Counted from the stretch's first letter, positions 8,879-19,255 are shown. The stretch is DNA of 64,000 bases from Streptomyces sp. YS415 (GCF_023544665.1 NZ_JAMJFL010000001.1:434001-498000); one strand, 5' to 3'. Notes: generated from the letters alone by a model not told the origin. Numbers and translations: made by a program.

Positions 8879-11836
8879 ATGAGACACAGAGCGAGATCGA
8901 TCCTCGCTGTCGGCGCGCTCCTGATCGGCGGAGCGAGCATCGCACCCATCGCCCAGGCACAGAACGGCAGTTCGGACGCACCGGACGCCGACGAGGTCAA
9001 GGTCTTCCGCGCCGAGGTCACCAAGAAGCAGATCCCGCTGCTGCTGGCCGCCGGACAGGACGGCCACGAACTCAGTGAGCAGGCGCCCGAGAAGGGCACC
9101 GCCACCATCGAGGTCTACCTCACCGACCAGCAGGCCGAGAAGCTGGAGAAGCAGGGCGTCGAACTCACCGAGCACACCCTGTCCGCCAAGGCCGAGCGGC
9201 GCGTCGAGGCGGCGGCGGAGGGCGTCTACCGGCCCTACAGCGGCAGCGGCGGCCTGCAGGAGGAGATCCTCCGGACCGGCCAGGAGAACCCCGGCCTCAC
9301 CAAGGTCGTCTCCCTCGGCAAGACCGTCCGGGGCCAGGACATCCTGGCGCTGAAGCTCACCAAGAACGCCAAGAAGTCCAAGGACGGCGCCAAGCCCTCC
9401 GTGCTCTACATGTCCAACCAGCACGCGCGGGAGTGGATCACCCCGGAGATGACCCGGCGGCTGATGCACCACTACCTGGACAACTACCGGACCGACAAGC
9501 GGATCAAGAAGATCGTCGACACCACCGAGCTGTGGTTCGTGATCTCGGCCAACCCCGACGGCTACGACTACACCTTCCAGGACACGGGCGACCGCCTGTG
9601 GCGCAAGAACCTGCGGGACAACAACGCCGACGGCGCCATCAGCACCGGCGACGGCGTCGACCTCAACCGCAACTTCGCCTACAAGTGGGGCTACGACGAC
9701 GAGGGTTCCTCCCCCCACCCCACCAGCCAGACCTACCGCGGTGACGCCCCGGGCTCGGAACCCGAGACCAAGGCGATCGACGCCTTCCAGAAGCGCATCG
9801 GCTTCGAACTCGGCATCAACTACCACTCGGCCGCCGAGCTCATCCTCTACGGCGTCGGCTGGCAGGTGGCCACGCACACCCCCGACGACGTGATGTACAA
9901 GGCGCTCGCGGGCACCCCCGAGAACCCCGCCGTCCCGGGCTACCACCCGCAGGTCTCCTCCGAGCTGTACACCACCAACGGCGAGGCGGACGGACACGCC
10001 GCCAACGTCAACGGCCTGGCGATGTTCACGCCCGAGATGTCGACCTGCCAGACCGCCTCGAACGTCGACCCGAACGACGCCTGGCTGCCCGGCGACTGCC
10101 AGTCCATCTTCAACTTCCCCGACGACGAGAAGCTGATCCAGCAGGAGTTCGCCAAGAACGTCCCGTTCGCGCTGTCCGTCGCCGAGTCCGCCGCCCACCC
10201 GGACCGGCCGTCCTCCTCGGTCGGCCTGAAGGCCGCCGACTTCACCCCGGCGCCGTTCACCACGTCCTACTCCCGCGGCGCCGACCAGGAGGTCTCCGTC
10301 GTCGCCCGCAAGTCCGTGCGCGACAAGGAGCTCAAGTACCGCGTCAACGGCGGCCGTACGCACGACATGGCGCTGCGGCCCTGGAAGGGCGGCGAGACCT
10401 ACGGCGGTGAGGACAACCTCTACTTCGACGAGTACCGCGCCAAGGTCGCCGACGGCGACATCGGGGACAAGGTCGAGGTGTGGTTCACCGGCGAGACCAG
10501 GAGCGGAAAGCCGGTCGCCGGCGAGCACTTCACCTACACGGTGGCCGAACGCCCGCGTGCGGACGTCCTGGTCGTAGCCGAGGAGGGCGCGGCCGCCACC
10601 CAGACGCAGCTCTACGTCGACGCGCTCAAGGCCAACGGCCACAAGGCCGCCGTCTGGGACGTGGCCACCCAGGGCGCGCCCGACGCGCTCGGCGTGCTCG
10701 GCCACTTCGAGACCGTCGTCCACTACACCGGCGCCGGCGTCCCGGGCAACGCCACCCAGCTCCAGCTGCGCGCCTTCCTCAACGAGGGCGGCAGGCTGAT
10801 CGAGGCCGGCGAACAGGCCGGCGGCAGCGTCGACCTCGGCGGCGGCAACCCGTCCAACGACTTCAGCCAGTACTTTCTGGGCGCCTACAGCCGTACGTCA
10901 CTTCCCGGGGCCACCGCCTTCGAGGGCGCCGGTGAGCTCGCGGGCATCAAGGGCGCGCTGGCCGGGGCGCCGGGCAACCCGCTGAACGCGGCCGGGTCCT
11001 ACAGCGTGACCTCCGAGACCCTGCCCGTGGACAGGTTCCCGCAGTTCGCGAGCGCCGGCGCGGGCCGCTACCCGGGCACCGTCAACCCGTACGGCCCCTT
11101 CGAGGGCAGCTCCATGGCGGCCGTCACGCACAGCGACTACGCCTGGAACCGCCTCACCCGCACCATCGACCTGACCTCGGTGACCGCCGCCCAGGCACCC
11201 ACCCTGCGCACCCGCATGCTTTGGAGCACCGAGCCGGGCTACGACCACGCGGTCCTGGAGGCCCGTACGGCGGGCGGCGACGACTGGACGACGCTGCCGG
11301 AGCAGGGCGGCGCGACCAGCACCGCGGTGCCCGAGGAGTGCTCGGCCGGGTACTTCATCCAGGCCCACCCCGCGCTCAAGCGGTATCTGACGCTCGCCGA
11401 CGGGACCTGCGCCCCGTCCGGCACCAGCGGCTCCTGGAACAGCTTCACCGGGGCGTCGGCCGGCTGGCAGGAGGTCTCCTTCGACCTGTCCGCCTACGCG
11501 GGCCGGACCGTGGAGGTCTCGCTCGGCTACATCAGCGACCCCGGCTCGGGCGGCCGTGGGGTCCTCGTCGACAACGCCTCGGTCGTGATCGGCGGCACCG
11601 CCGTCGAGACCGAGGGCTTCGAGACGTCGCTGGGCGCCTGGAGCGTCCCGGGCCCGCCCGCGGGCAGCCCCGCGGTCGTCAAGGACTGGGCGCGGGCCGG
11701 CCTGCTCTTCCAGACGTACGGCGCGGTCACCACGGACGACACCGTGCTGCTCGGCTTCGGCCTGGAGCACCTCGTCGCCCCGGCCGACCGTGCGGCGCTG
11801 ATCGGCAAGGCCCTCACCTCTCTCGACACTCCGTGA
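8879..11836 (+). CDS. Secreted zinc carboxypeptidase (M14) with C-terminal accessory domains
   Basis: Large exported metallopeptidase, 985 aa, predicted to release C-terminal residues from extracellular peptides. A Sec signal peptide (residues 1-27, ending IAQAQ) is followed by a propeptide-like region and the M14 domain at about residues 110-440. Zinc ligands are visible as His182/Glu185 in HAREW and His316 in INYHSAAE, and the catalytic glutamate is Glu386 in FTPEMST. The DGVDLNRNF motif is typical of the family. The C-terminal half resembles the beta-sandwich parts of immune-inhibitor-A-like secreted proteases, ending in a jelly-roll with VLVDNASVV. The ATG at 8879 has a GGGGG stretch upstream. 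It is monocistronic, with hairpins on both sides. Confidence 0.93.
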   Translation: MRHRARSILAVGALLIGGASIAPIAQAQNGSSDAPDADEVKVFRAEVTKKQIPLLLAAGQDGHELSEQAPEKGTATIEVYLTDQQAEKLEKQGVELTEHTLSAKAERRVEAAAEGVYRPYSGSGGLQEEILRTGQENPGLTKVVSLGKTVRGQDILALKLTKNAKKSKDGAKPSVLYMSNQHAREWITPEMTRRLMHHYLDNYRTDKRIKKIVDTTELWFVISANPDGYDYTFQDTGDRLWRKNLRDNNADGAISTGDGVDLNRNFAYKWGYDDEGSSPHPTSQTYRGDAPGSEPETKAIDAFQKRIGFELGINYHSAAELILYGVGWQVATHTPDDVMYKALAGTPENPAVPGYHPQVSSELYTTNGEADGHAANVNGLAMFTPEMSTCQTASNVDPNDAWLPGDCQSIFNFPDDEKLIQQEFAKNVPFALSVAESAAHPDRPSSSVGLKAADFTPAPFTTSYSRGADQEVSVVARKSVRDKELKYRVNGGRTHDMALRPWKGGETYGGEDNLYFDEYRAKVADGDIGDKVEVWFTGETRSGKPVAGEHFTYTVAERPRADVLVVAEEGAAATQTQLYVDALKANGHKAAVWDVATQGAPDALGVLGHFETVVHYTGAGVPGNATQLQLRAFLNEGGRLIEAGEQAGGSVDLGGGNPSNDFSQYFLGAYSRTSLPGATAFEGAGELAGIKGALAGAPGNPLNAAGSYSVTSETLPVDRFPQFASAGAGRYPGTVNPYGPFEGSSMAAVTHSDYAWNRLTRTIDLTSVTAAQAPTLRTRMLWSTEPGYDHAVLEARTAGGDDWTTLPEQGGATSTAVPEECSAGYFIQAHPALKRYLTLADGTCAPSGTSGSWNSFTGASAGWQEVSFDLSAYAGRTVEVSLGYISDPGSGGRGVLVDNASVVIGGTAVETEGFETSLGAWSVPGPPAGSPAVVKDWARAGLLFQTYGAVTTDDTVLLGFGLEHLVAPADRAALIGKALTSLDTP

Positions 11837-11866
11837 TCGCGGGATGACGCCGGGCTAGGGCGCGAG

Positions 11867-11902
11867 GGCGGTCCGTACCCCTACTGGCGGGTACGGACCG
11901 CC
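11867..11902 (+). terminator. Hairpin terminator after the carboxypeptidase gene
   Basis: GGCGGTCCGTACCC (11867-11880) is perfectly complementary to 11889-11902, leaving an 8-nt loop. It has no U-tract, as is common in Streptomyces. It separates the peptidase gene from gap. Confidence 0.85.
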
Positions 11903-11953
11903 TGCCCGTGTATGGGGCATCTCGATGTCACCTCGGGGGCCGCAGAGAGGTAG

Positions 11954-13039
<1,086 letters not shown>

Positions 13040-13061
13040 TCCCCGGAGCAGGCACTTCGAT

Positions 13062-13114
13062 GTGACAGCAGGGCTCGGGCGGCGCAGGGACGCGCCGCCC
13101 GGGCCCTGTGTCAC
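13062..13114 (+). terminator. Long hairpin between gap and pgk (terminator or attenuator)
   Basis: The 17-nt arm at 13069-13085 pairs with 13092-13108 with a single G-U wobble and a 6-nt loop. The stem extends across a one-base bulge with GTGACA/TGTCAC, giving about 23 bp in all. There is no U-tract. It probably uncouples gap levels from the downstream pgk-tpiA transcript. Confidence 0.8.
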
Positions 13115-13131
13115 GTACCGGCCGGCCCTCT

Positions 13132-13137
13132 TAGGAT
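13132..13137 (+). promoter_or_regulatory. Possible -10 box for pgk-tpiA
   Basis: TAGGAT follows the gap-pgk hairpin by 17 bp and matches the Streptomyces -10 consensus TAGRRT. The hexamer 17 bp upstream (TGTCAC) is a poor -35. If used, it gives a leader of about 30 nt. Confidence 0.4.
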
Positions 13138-13173
13138 CACGAGCATCACGCACACTTCTCGGGAGCCCTCTCA

Positions 13174-14385
13174 ATGAAGACGATCGACGAACTCCTCGCC
13201 GAAGGCGTCACCGGCAAGCGGGTCTTCGTCCGCGCCGACCTCAACGTGCCGCTGGACGGCACCACGATCACCGACGACGGCCGCATCCGCGCCGTCCTGC
13301 CCACCGTCAAGGCGCTCGCCGAGGCGGGCGCCCGCGTGGTCGTGGCCTCCCACCTGGGCCGCCCCAAGGGTGCCCCGGACCCCGCCTTCTCCCTCGGCCC
13401 GGCCGCCGCCCGGCTCGGTGAACTCCTCGGCGCGGAGGTGGCGTTCGCGACCGACACCGTCGGCGAGTCCGCCCAGGCCGTCGTCGCGGGCCTCGCCGAC
13501 GGCCGGGTCGCCGTCATCGAGAACCTGCGCTTCAACGCCGGCGAGACCGCCAAGGACGACGCCGAGCGCGCCGCCTTCGCCGACCGGCTGGCCGACCTCG
13601 CGGACGTCTACGTCGGCGACGGCTTCGGCGCCGTGCACCGCAAGCACGCCTCCGTGTTCGACCTCCCGGGCAAGCTGCCGCACTACGCCGGCCACCTCAT
13701 CGCCACCGAGGTCGGCGTCCTGAAGAAGCTCACCGACGACGTCCAGCGGCCCTACGCCGTGGCTCTCGGCGGCTCCAAGGTCTCCGACAAGCTGGCCGTC
13801 ATCGACCAGCTGCTCGGCAAGGCCGACCGCATCCTCATCGGCGGCGGCATGGCCTTCACCTTCCTCAAGGCCAAGGGCTACGAGGTCGGCAGCTCGCTGC
13901 TCCAGGAGGACCAGATCCCGGCCGTCACCGAGTACCTGGAGCGCGCCGAGAAGCTGGGCGTCGAGCTCGTGCTCCCGGTCGACGTCGTGGTCTCCCCGGC
14001 CTTCCCGGACCTGAAGGCGAAGGCGGCCTCCGAGCACACGGCCGTCGACGCGGACCGGATGCCCGAGGGCCAGATGGGCCTGGACATCGGCCCGAAGACC
14101 GGTGAGCTCTACGCCGGCAAGCTCGCCGACGCGGCGACCGTCTTCTGGAACGGTCCCATGGGCGTCTTCGAGCACCCCGACTACGCCGAGGGCACCAAGG
14201 CGGTCGCCCAGGCCCTCGTCGACTCGGACGGCTTCACCGTCGTCGGCGGCGGAGACTCCGCCGCGGCCGTGCGTACGCTCGGCTTCGACGAGACCGCATT
14301 CGGCCACATCTCGACCGGCGGCGGCGCCTCCCTCGAATACCTCGAGGGCAAGACGCTCCCCGGCCTCGCCGCACTGGAGGACTGA
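13174..14385 (+). CDS. pgk: Phosphoglycerate kinase
   Basis: Transfers phosphate from 1,3-bisphosphoglycerate to ADP in glycolysis. The 403-aa protein is full length. The N-terminal substrate signature is RVFVRADLNVPLDG (residues about 16-29), followed by ASHLGRPKG. The nucleotide-binding C-terminal domain shows ALGGSKVSDK, the FWNGPMGVFE loop and VGGGDSAAAV. The ATG follows GGGAGCCCTCTCA. The tpiA start lies 6 bp after its stop, so the two are cotranscribed. Confidence 0.98.
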   Translation: MKTIDELLAEGVTGKRVFVRADLNVPLDGTTITDDGRIRAVLPTVKALAEAGARVVVASHLGRPKGAPDPAFSLGPAAARLGELLGAEVAFATDTVGESAQAVVAGLADGRVAVIENLRFNAGETAKDDAERAAFADRLADLADVYVGDGFGAVHRKHASVFDLPGKLPHYAGHLIATEVGVLKKLTDDVQRPYAVALGGSKVSDKLAVIDQLLGKADRILIGGGMAFTFLKAKGYEVGSSLLQEDQIPAVTEYLERAEKLGVELVLPVDVVVSPAFPDLKAKAASEHTAVDADRMPEGQMGLDIGPKTGELYAGKLADAATVFWNGPMGVFEHPDYAEGTKAVAQALVDSDGFTVVGGGDSAAAVRTLGFDETAFGHISTGGGASLEYLEGKTLPGLAALED

Positions 14386-14391
14386 CCCTCA

Positions 14392-15168
14392 ATGACCACC
14401 CGTACGCCGCTGATGGCGGGCAACTGGAAGATGAACCTCAACCACCTCGAGGCCATCGCCCACGTCCAGAAGCTCGCCTTCGCCCTGGCCGACAAGGACT
14501 ACGAGGCCGTAGAGGTCGCCGTCCTGCCGCCCTTCACCGACCTGCGCTCCGTGCAGACCCTGGTCGACGGCGACAAGCTGAAGATCAAGTACGGCGCCCA
14601 GGACATCTCCGCCCAGGACTCCGGCGCCTACACCGGCGAGATCTCCGGCGCGATGCTGGCGAAGCTGAAGTGCACGTTCGTGGCCGTCGGCCACTCCGAG
14701 CGCCGCCAGTACCACGACGAGACCGACGAGATCGTCAACGCCAAGGTCAAGGCCGCCTACAAGCACGGCCTGACCCCGATCCTGTGCGTCGGCGAGGAGC
14801 TGGACGTCCGCGAGGCGGGCAACCACGTCGGCCACACCCTCGCCCAGGTCGAGGGCGGTCTGAAGGACCTCCCGGCCGAGCAGGCCGAGACCGTGGTGAT
14901 CGCCTACGAGCCCGTCTGGGCCATCGGCACCGGCAAGGTCTGTGGCGCCGAGGACGCCCAGGAGGTCTGCGCCGCCATCCGCGCCAAGCTCGCCGAGCTG
15001 TACACCCAGGAGCTGGCCGACAAGGTCCGCATCCAGTACGGCGGCTCGGTCAAGTCCGGCAACGTCGCCGAGATCATGGCGCAGGCCGACATCGACGGCG
15101 CGCTGGTCGGCGGCGCCTCGCTCGACGCCGACGAGTTCGTCAAGATCGTGCGCTTCCGCGACCAGTAA
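14392..15168 (+). CDS. tpiA: Triosephosphate isomerase
   Basis: Interconverts dihydroxyacetone phosphate and glyceraldehyde-3-phosphate. The 258-aa TIM barrel has the N-terminal substrate motif GNWKMN, catalytic His101 in VGHSERR, catalytic Glu173 within [11 protein letters not shown], and the phosphate-binding [10 protein letters not shown] and ALVGGASL near the end. Its ribosome-binding site (GGAGGA) lies inside the last codons of pgk, which supports translational coupling. Confidence 0.98.
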   Translation: MTTRTPLMAGNWKMNLNHLEAIAHVQKLAFALADKDYEAVEVAVLPPFTDLRSVQTLVDGDKLKIKYGAQDISAQDSGAYTGEISGAMLAKLKCTFVAVGHSERRQYHDETDEIVNAKVKAAYKHGLTPILCVGEELDVREAGNHVGHTLAQVEGGLKDLPAEQAETVVIAYEPVWAIGTGKVCGAEDAQEVCAAIRAKLAELYTQELADKVRIQYGGSVKSGNVAEIMAQADIDGALVGGASLDADEFVKIVRFRDQ

Positions 15169-15202
15169 GTATGCGGTAGCGGCGATCCGTCGTACCCTTG
15201 CG

Positions 15203-15228
15203 GGGGCACAGCCCGGTGGCTGTGCCCC
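15203..15228 (+). terminator. Hairpin between tpiA and secG
   Basis: GGGGCACAGCC pairs perfectly with GGCTGTGCCCC around a CGGT loop. It has no U-run, so it may terminate or only attenuate reading into secG. Confidence 0.75.
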
Positions 15229-15264
15229 TGTCGTCCATCCAGATCCGAGGAAGTTGGTCCAGCC

Positions 15265-15501
15265 GTGGTTATGGGGTTCTCGATCGCCCTGATCGTCTTC
15301 AGCGGTCTGCTGATGCTGCTGGTGCTGATGCACAAGGGCAAGGGCGGCGGCCTCTCCGACATGTTCGGTGGCGGCATGCAGTCGTCCGTCGGCGGCTCCT
15401 CGGTCGCCGAGCGCAACCTCGACCGGATCACCGTGGTGGTCGGTCTGCTCTGGTTCGCGTGCATTGTCGTGCTCGCCCTCCTGATGAAGGTGAACAACTG
15501 A
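15265..15501 (+). CDS. secG: Preprotein translocase subunit SecG
   Basis: Small membrane subunit of the SecYEG protein-export channel, 78 aa. Two transmembrane helices (about residues 5-22 and 52-73) flank a glycine-rich cytoplasmic loop (GKGGGLSDMFGGG), the hallmark of the family. GTG 15265 is chosen because GAGGAAG lies 11 bp upstream; the in-frame ATG at 15271 is a little far from it. SecG next to tpiA is a widespread arrangement. Confidence 0.93.
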   Translation: MVMGFSIALIVFSGLLMLLVLMHKGKGGGLSDMFGGGMQSSVGGSSVAERNLDRITVVVGLLWFACIVVLALLMKVNN

Positions 15502-15518
15502 CCGGCACGCACATTCCG

Positions 15519-15630
15519 TACGTAAGGCCCCATGTTCGGTACGCGCAGCTGAGCGCCGCCTATCATGGGGCTTGCGTCTAGGTGTGGGGGCTGTAACTCC
15601 AAGCACTGGACGCGCGTTGGGCCTTACGTA
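15519..15630 (+). promoter_or_regulatory. Competing inverted repeats in the secG/rbpA-like leader
   Basis: TACGTAAGGCCC at 15519-15530 is perfectly complementary to GGGCCTTACGTA at 15619-15630. The overlapping segment GCCCCATG (15527-15534) can instead pair with CATGGGGC (15564-15571). A further 8-bp stem (15648-15655 with 15665-15672) stands 29 nt before the next start codon. The first two pairings exclude each other, as in attenuators. Function is unproven. Confidence 0.5.
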
Positions 15631-15700
15631 GACTGAGGCGCTCGCAACGAAGCGAAACGCCGACTCGCTTCGCGGCACCATCACGCAGGGAGTTACGACC

Positions 15701-16036
15701 GTGGCAAGTGGCAACGCGATCCGAGGAAGCCGGGTCGGGGCGGGGCCGATGGGCGAGGCCGAGCGTGGCGAGTCCGCGCCCCGGCTGCGCATCTCCTTCT
15801 GGTGCTCCAACGGGCACGAGACCCAGCCCAGCTTCGCCAGCGACGCGCAGGTCCCCGACACCTGGGACTGCCCGCGCTGCGGCTTCCCCGCAGGGCAGGA
15901 CCGGGACAACCCGCCGGACCCGCCGCGTACCGAGCCCTACAAGACGCACCTGGCGTACGTCCGGGAGCGGCGCAGCGACGCGGACGGCGAGGCGATTCTC
16001 GCCGAGGCGCTCGCCAAACTGCGCGGCGAGATCTAG
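15701..16036 (+). CDS. RbpA-family RNA polymerase-binding protein (divergent paralogue)
   Basis: Small transcription factor of the RbpA family, which in actinobacteria binds RNA polymerase and group 1/2 sigma factors and stabilises open complexes. The 111-aa protein keeps the layout: N-terminal RGSR, a zinc site formed by Cys35, His39, Cys57 and Cys60 (CSNGH, CPRC), a linker, and a C-terminal sigma-interacting helix (KTHLAYVRERRS followed by EAILAEALAKLR). It differs from canonical RbpA, which has RTHWDML at the helix start and a more lysine-rich linker, so it is probably the second paralogue (RbpB-type) found in Streptomyces. GTG start with GGGAG upstream. A hairpin follows. Confidence 0.85.
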   Translation: MASGNAIRGSRVGAGPMGEAERGESAPRLRISFWCSNGHETQPSFASDAQVPDTWDCPRCGFPAGQDRDNPPDPPRTEPYKTHLAYVRERRSDADGEAILAEALAKLRGEI

Positions 16037-16047
16037 GACTTCAGGAA

Positions 16048-16075
16048 CGGCCAGGCACCGGACGGTGCCTGGCCG
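16048..16075 (+). terminator. Hairpin terminator after the RbpA-family gene
   Basis: A 12-bp perfect stem (CGGCCAGGCACC with its complement ending at 16075) has a GGAC loop and starts 12 bp after the stop codon. Confidence 0.85.
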
Positions 16076-16196
16076 AAGCTGTTTCGCGGCCCGCGCCTTC
16101 GCGCCCCGGCCGATTGTCAGTGGTGCCCTTTACGGTTTGTGCATCGATCGGTGCTTCAGCGGTCGTGATGCAGCTGGTGAATCGTGAGGGGGAGCC

Positions 16197-17465
16197 GTGG
16201 CGGCGGTCGAGTCGGGGGACGAGAGCGCGCCGGCCTGGCGCGGGGGTTTCGGGCGGCTGTGGAGTGCCGCCGTGCTCTCCAGCTTCGGCGACGCCCTGCG
16301 CACGGCCGCGCTGCCGTTGCTCGCCGCCACGCTGACGGACCGCCCGCTGCTCATCGCCGCGGTCACCGCCTGCGGCTATCTGCCCTGGCTCGTCTTCGGC
16401 CTGCTGGGCGGCGCCGTCGCCGACCGGGTGGACCAGCGGCGCGCGATGTGGATCGTCGACGCGGTACGCGGGCTGCTGGTCGCCGGATTCGCGGTGGCCG
16501 TCGCCTCGGGACATGCCTCGATCGCCCTGCTGATCGGACTGGCCTTCGCCCTGACCACGCTGCAGACCCTCTTCGACAACGCCTCGACCGCCCTGTTGCC
16601 GGCCCTGGTCGACCGCGCCGAACTGGGCGGCGCCAACGCCCGTCTGATGATCGGGCAGCGCCTGGCCGGCGGCCTGCTGGGTGCCCCGGTCGTACCGGTG
16701 CTGATCGCGGCCGGAGCGGCGGCGCCCTTCGTGGCCGACGCGGTCACCTTCCTGCTGGCGGCCGCGCTGGTCGCCTCGCTGCGGACCGAACCGCCCGCGC
16801 GAGCGCCCGGACCGGCGGGCAGCACCCTGCGCCGGGACATCGCCGAAGGACTGCGCACCTTGTGGCAGGACCGGGCCCTGCGCGGTCTGTGCGCCGCCAC
16901 CGCCCTGTGCAACATCGGCATGGGCGCTCTCATCGCCACGCTGGTGCTGCTGGTGACGGGCTGGCTGGAGGCGGGCGCCACCGGATACGCGGTGGCCATG
17001 ACGGCGTACACGGCCGGCAGCCTGCTCGGCGGGCCGGCGGGTGGCGCGCTGGTCGCCCGGGTGGGGCGACTGCGGGCGGTGCTGCTCGCGGGCATCGTGC
17101 AGACCGGCGCGCTGGTGGTGATGGGCACGATCCGCCATCCGGCCGCCCTGGCCCTCGCGCTGGCCGTGTTCGGGCTCATGGGCATGGTGTGGAACGTCAA
17201 CACCACGACGCTGATGCAGCAGCGCAGTCCGGCCCCCCTGCTGGGCCGGGTGTCTTCGGCGTTCCGGACCCTCGCCGTCGCGGGGGCGCCGCTCGGCGCA
17301 CTGCTCGGCGGGGTCGTCGCCACCGCCTGGGGACTCAACAGCCCGGCGCTGCTGGCGGCCGCGTTCTTCGTCCTGTCGGTCATCGCGCTGATACCTGTAC
17401 GCAAGGTGGACGTATGTGGTGTTGCCCCGCACGACGACAGCACGACAGCTCATGTCTCCCGCTGA
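16197..17465 (+). CDS. MFS transporter (EntS-like exporter family)
   Basis: Integral membrane secondary transporter of the major facilitator superfamily, 422 aa with about 12 hydrophobic helices. The cytoplasmic loop between helices 2 and 3 carries GGAVADRVDQRRAMW, matching the MFS G-x3-D-R motif. A basic central loop (about residues 200-225) separates the two halves. The overall pattern resembles the EntS/MFS_3 drug and siderophore exporters, but the substrate cannot be read. GTG start with GAGGGGGAG directly upstream. It ends about 50 bp before pgi and may run into it. Confidence 0.85.
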   Translation: MAAVESGDESAPAWRGGFGRLWSAAVLSSFGDALRTAALPLLAATLTDRPLLIAAVTACGYLPWLVFGLLGGAVADRVDQRRAMWIVDAVRGLLVAGFAVAVASGHASIALLIGLAFALTTLQTLFDNASTALLPALVDRAELGGANARLMIGQRLAGGLLGAPVVPVLIAAGAAAPFVADAVTFLLAAALVASLRTEPPARAPGPAGSTLRRDIAEGLRTLWQDRALRGLCAATALCNIGMGALIATLVLLVTGWLEAGATGYAVAMTAYTAGSLLGGPAGGALVARVGRLRAVLLAGIVQTGALVVMGTIRHPAALALALAVFGLMGMVWNVNTTTLMQQRSPAPLLGRVSSAFRTLAVAGAPLGALLGGVVATAWGLNSPALLAAAFFVLSVIALIPVRKVDVCGVAPHDDSTTAHVSR

Positions 17466-17518
17466 TCAATTAGGTTGGGAACAGCGGGGACAGGTACGAA
17501 AGAAGGCTGAAGTCCGAG

Positions 17519-19171
17519 ATGAACCAAGACGGCCGTACCAGGCTCAACCAGACACCCGAATGGACCGCTCTGGCCAAGCATCGCGAGGAACTCGGCGAGG
17601 TCGCACTGCGCGAGCTGTTCGCCGCCGATCCCGGCCGCGGCACCGGCTACGCACTCCAGGTCGGCGACCTGTACATCGACTACTCCAAGCACCTCGTCAC
17701 CGCCGAGACGCTGCGCCTGCTGCGTGAGCTGGCCGCCGCCACCGATGTGTTCGGGCTGCGCGACGCCATGTTCCGCGGTGAGAAGATCAACGTCACCGAG
17801 GACCGGGCGGTGCTGCACACCGCGCTGCGCGCCCCCCGGGACGCGGTGATCGAGGTCGACGGGGAGAACGTCGTCCCGGGCGTGCACGCCGTCCTGGACC
17901 GGATGAGCGACTTCGCCGACCGGGTCCGCTCCGGCGCCTGGACCGGACACACCGGCAAGCGCATCCGCAATGTCGTCAACATCGGCATCGGCGGCTCCGA
18001 CCTCGGCCCGGCGATGGCGTACGAGGTGCTGCGCGCGTTCACCGACCGCGAGCTGACGGTCCGGTTCGTGTCCAATGTCGACGGCGCCGACCTGCACGAG
18101 GCCACCCGCGACCTGGACGCCGCGGAGACGCTGTTCGTCATCGCCTCCAAGACCTTCACCACCATCGAGACGATCACCAACGCCACCTCGGCGCGCAACT
18201 GGCTGCTGGGCGAGCTGAACGCCGGCCAGGAAGCGGTCGCCCAGCACTTCGTGGCGCTGTCGACGAACACCGAGAAGGTCGCGGAGTTCGGCATCGACAC
18301 GGCGAACATGTTCGGGTTCTGGGACTGGGTCGGCGGGCGCTACTCGTTCGACTCCGCAATCGGCCTGTCCCTGATGATCGCCATCGGCCCCGACAACTTC
18401 CGGGAGCTGCTCGACGGCTTCCGGCTGGTCGACGACCACTTCAGGAGCGCCCCCGCCGAGGCCAACGCCCCGCTGCTGCTGGGCCTGCTGGGCATCTGGT
18501 ACGGCAACTTTTTCGGCGCCCAGTCGCACGCCGTGCTGCCCTACAGCCACTACCTGTCCCGGTTCACCGCCTACCTCCAGCAGCTCGACATGGAGTCCAA
18601 CGGCAAGTCGGTGGACCGCGACGGAAACCCCGTGGACTGGCAGACCGGGCCCGTGGTGTGGGGCACGCCCGGCACCAACGGACAGCACGCCTACTACCAG
18701 CTGATCCACCAGGGCACCAAGCTCATCCCGGCAGACTTCATCGGCTTCGCCGAGCCGGTCGCCGAGCTGAGCGAGGAACTGAAGGCGCAGCATGACCTGC
18801 TGATGGCGAACTTCTTCGCCCAGACCCAGGCGCTGGCCTTCGGCAAGACTCCCGAGGAGGTGCGTGCCGAGGGGGTGCCCGAGGAGCTGGTCAGCCACAA
18901 GACCTTCCAGGGCAACCACCCGACGACCACGATCCTCGCCCGTGAGCTGACCCCGTCGGCGCTCGGCCAGCTGATCGCCCTCTACGAGCACAAGGTGTTC
19001 GTCCAGGGCGCCGTGTGGAACATCGACTCCTTCGACCAGTGGGGCGTCGAACTCGGCAAGGTCCTCGCCAAGCGCGTGGAACCCGCCCTCACCGAGGGCG
19101 CCGAGGTCCCCGGTCTGGACGCGTCCTCGAAGGCGCTGGTCGCCAAGTACCGGGAGCTGCGCGGCCGGTGA
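17519..19171 (+). CDS. pgi: Glucose-6-phosphate isomerase
   Basis: Interconverts glucose-6-phosphate and fructose-6-phosphate, linking glycolysis to the pentose phosphate genes at 30.6-37.2 kb. The 550-aa protein has the classical signatures: [18 protein letters not shown], the phosphate-binding [27 protein letters not shown] and [15 protein letters not shown] near the C-terminus, with the catalytic ESNGKS region between. ATG at 17519, with a weak AAGG 12 bp upstream. Confidence 0.98.
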   Translation: MNQDGRTRLNQTPEWTALAKHREELGEVALRELFAADPGRGTGYALQVGDLYIDYSKHLVTAETLRLLRELAAATDVFGLRDAMFRGEKINVTEDRAVLHTALRAPRDAVIEVDGENVVPGVHAVLDRMSDFADRVRSGAWTGHTGKRIRNVVNIGIGGSDLGPAMAYEVLRAFTDRELTVRFVSNVDGADLHEATRDLDAAETLFVIASKTFTTIETITNATSARNWLLGELNAGQEAVAQHFVALSTNTEKVAEFGIDTANMFGFWDWVGGRYSFDSAIGLSLMIAIGPDNFRELLDGFRLVDDHFRSAPAEANAPLLLGLLGIWYGNFFGAQSHAVLPYSHYLSRFTAYLQQLDMESNGKSVDRDGNPVDWQTGPVVWGTPGTNGQHAYYQLIHQGTKLIPADFIGFAEPVAELSEELKAQHDLLMANFFAQTQALAFGKTPEEVRAEGVPEELVSHKTFQGNHPTTTILARELTPSALGQLIALYEHKVFVQGAVWNIDSFDQWGVELGKVLAKRVEPALTEGAEVPGLDASSKALVAKYRELRGR

Positions 19172-19211
19172 GCCGGAAAGCGGGCGGCGGAGCGTCGCCC
19201 GCTTCGACTAG

Positions 19212-19250
19212 ACTCCCCCGACGATCAAGGAAACGATCACTCGGGGGAGT
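19212..19250 (+). promoter_or_regulatory. Inverted repeat spanning -10 box and ribosome-binding site
   Basis: ACTCCCCCGA (19212-19221) and TCGGGGGAGT (19241-19250) are perfect complements across a 19-nt gap. The left arm overlaps a TAGACT -10-like box (19209-19214). The right arm contains the GGGGGAG ribosome-binding site of the next gene. It may be an operator, or an RNA hairpin if transcription starts further upstream. Confidence 0.6.
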
Positions 19251-19255
19251 GCAAC

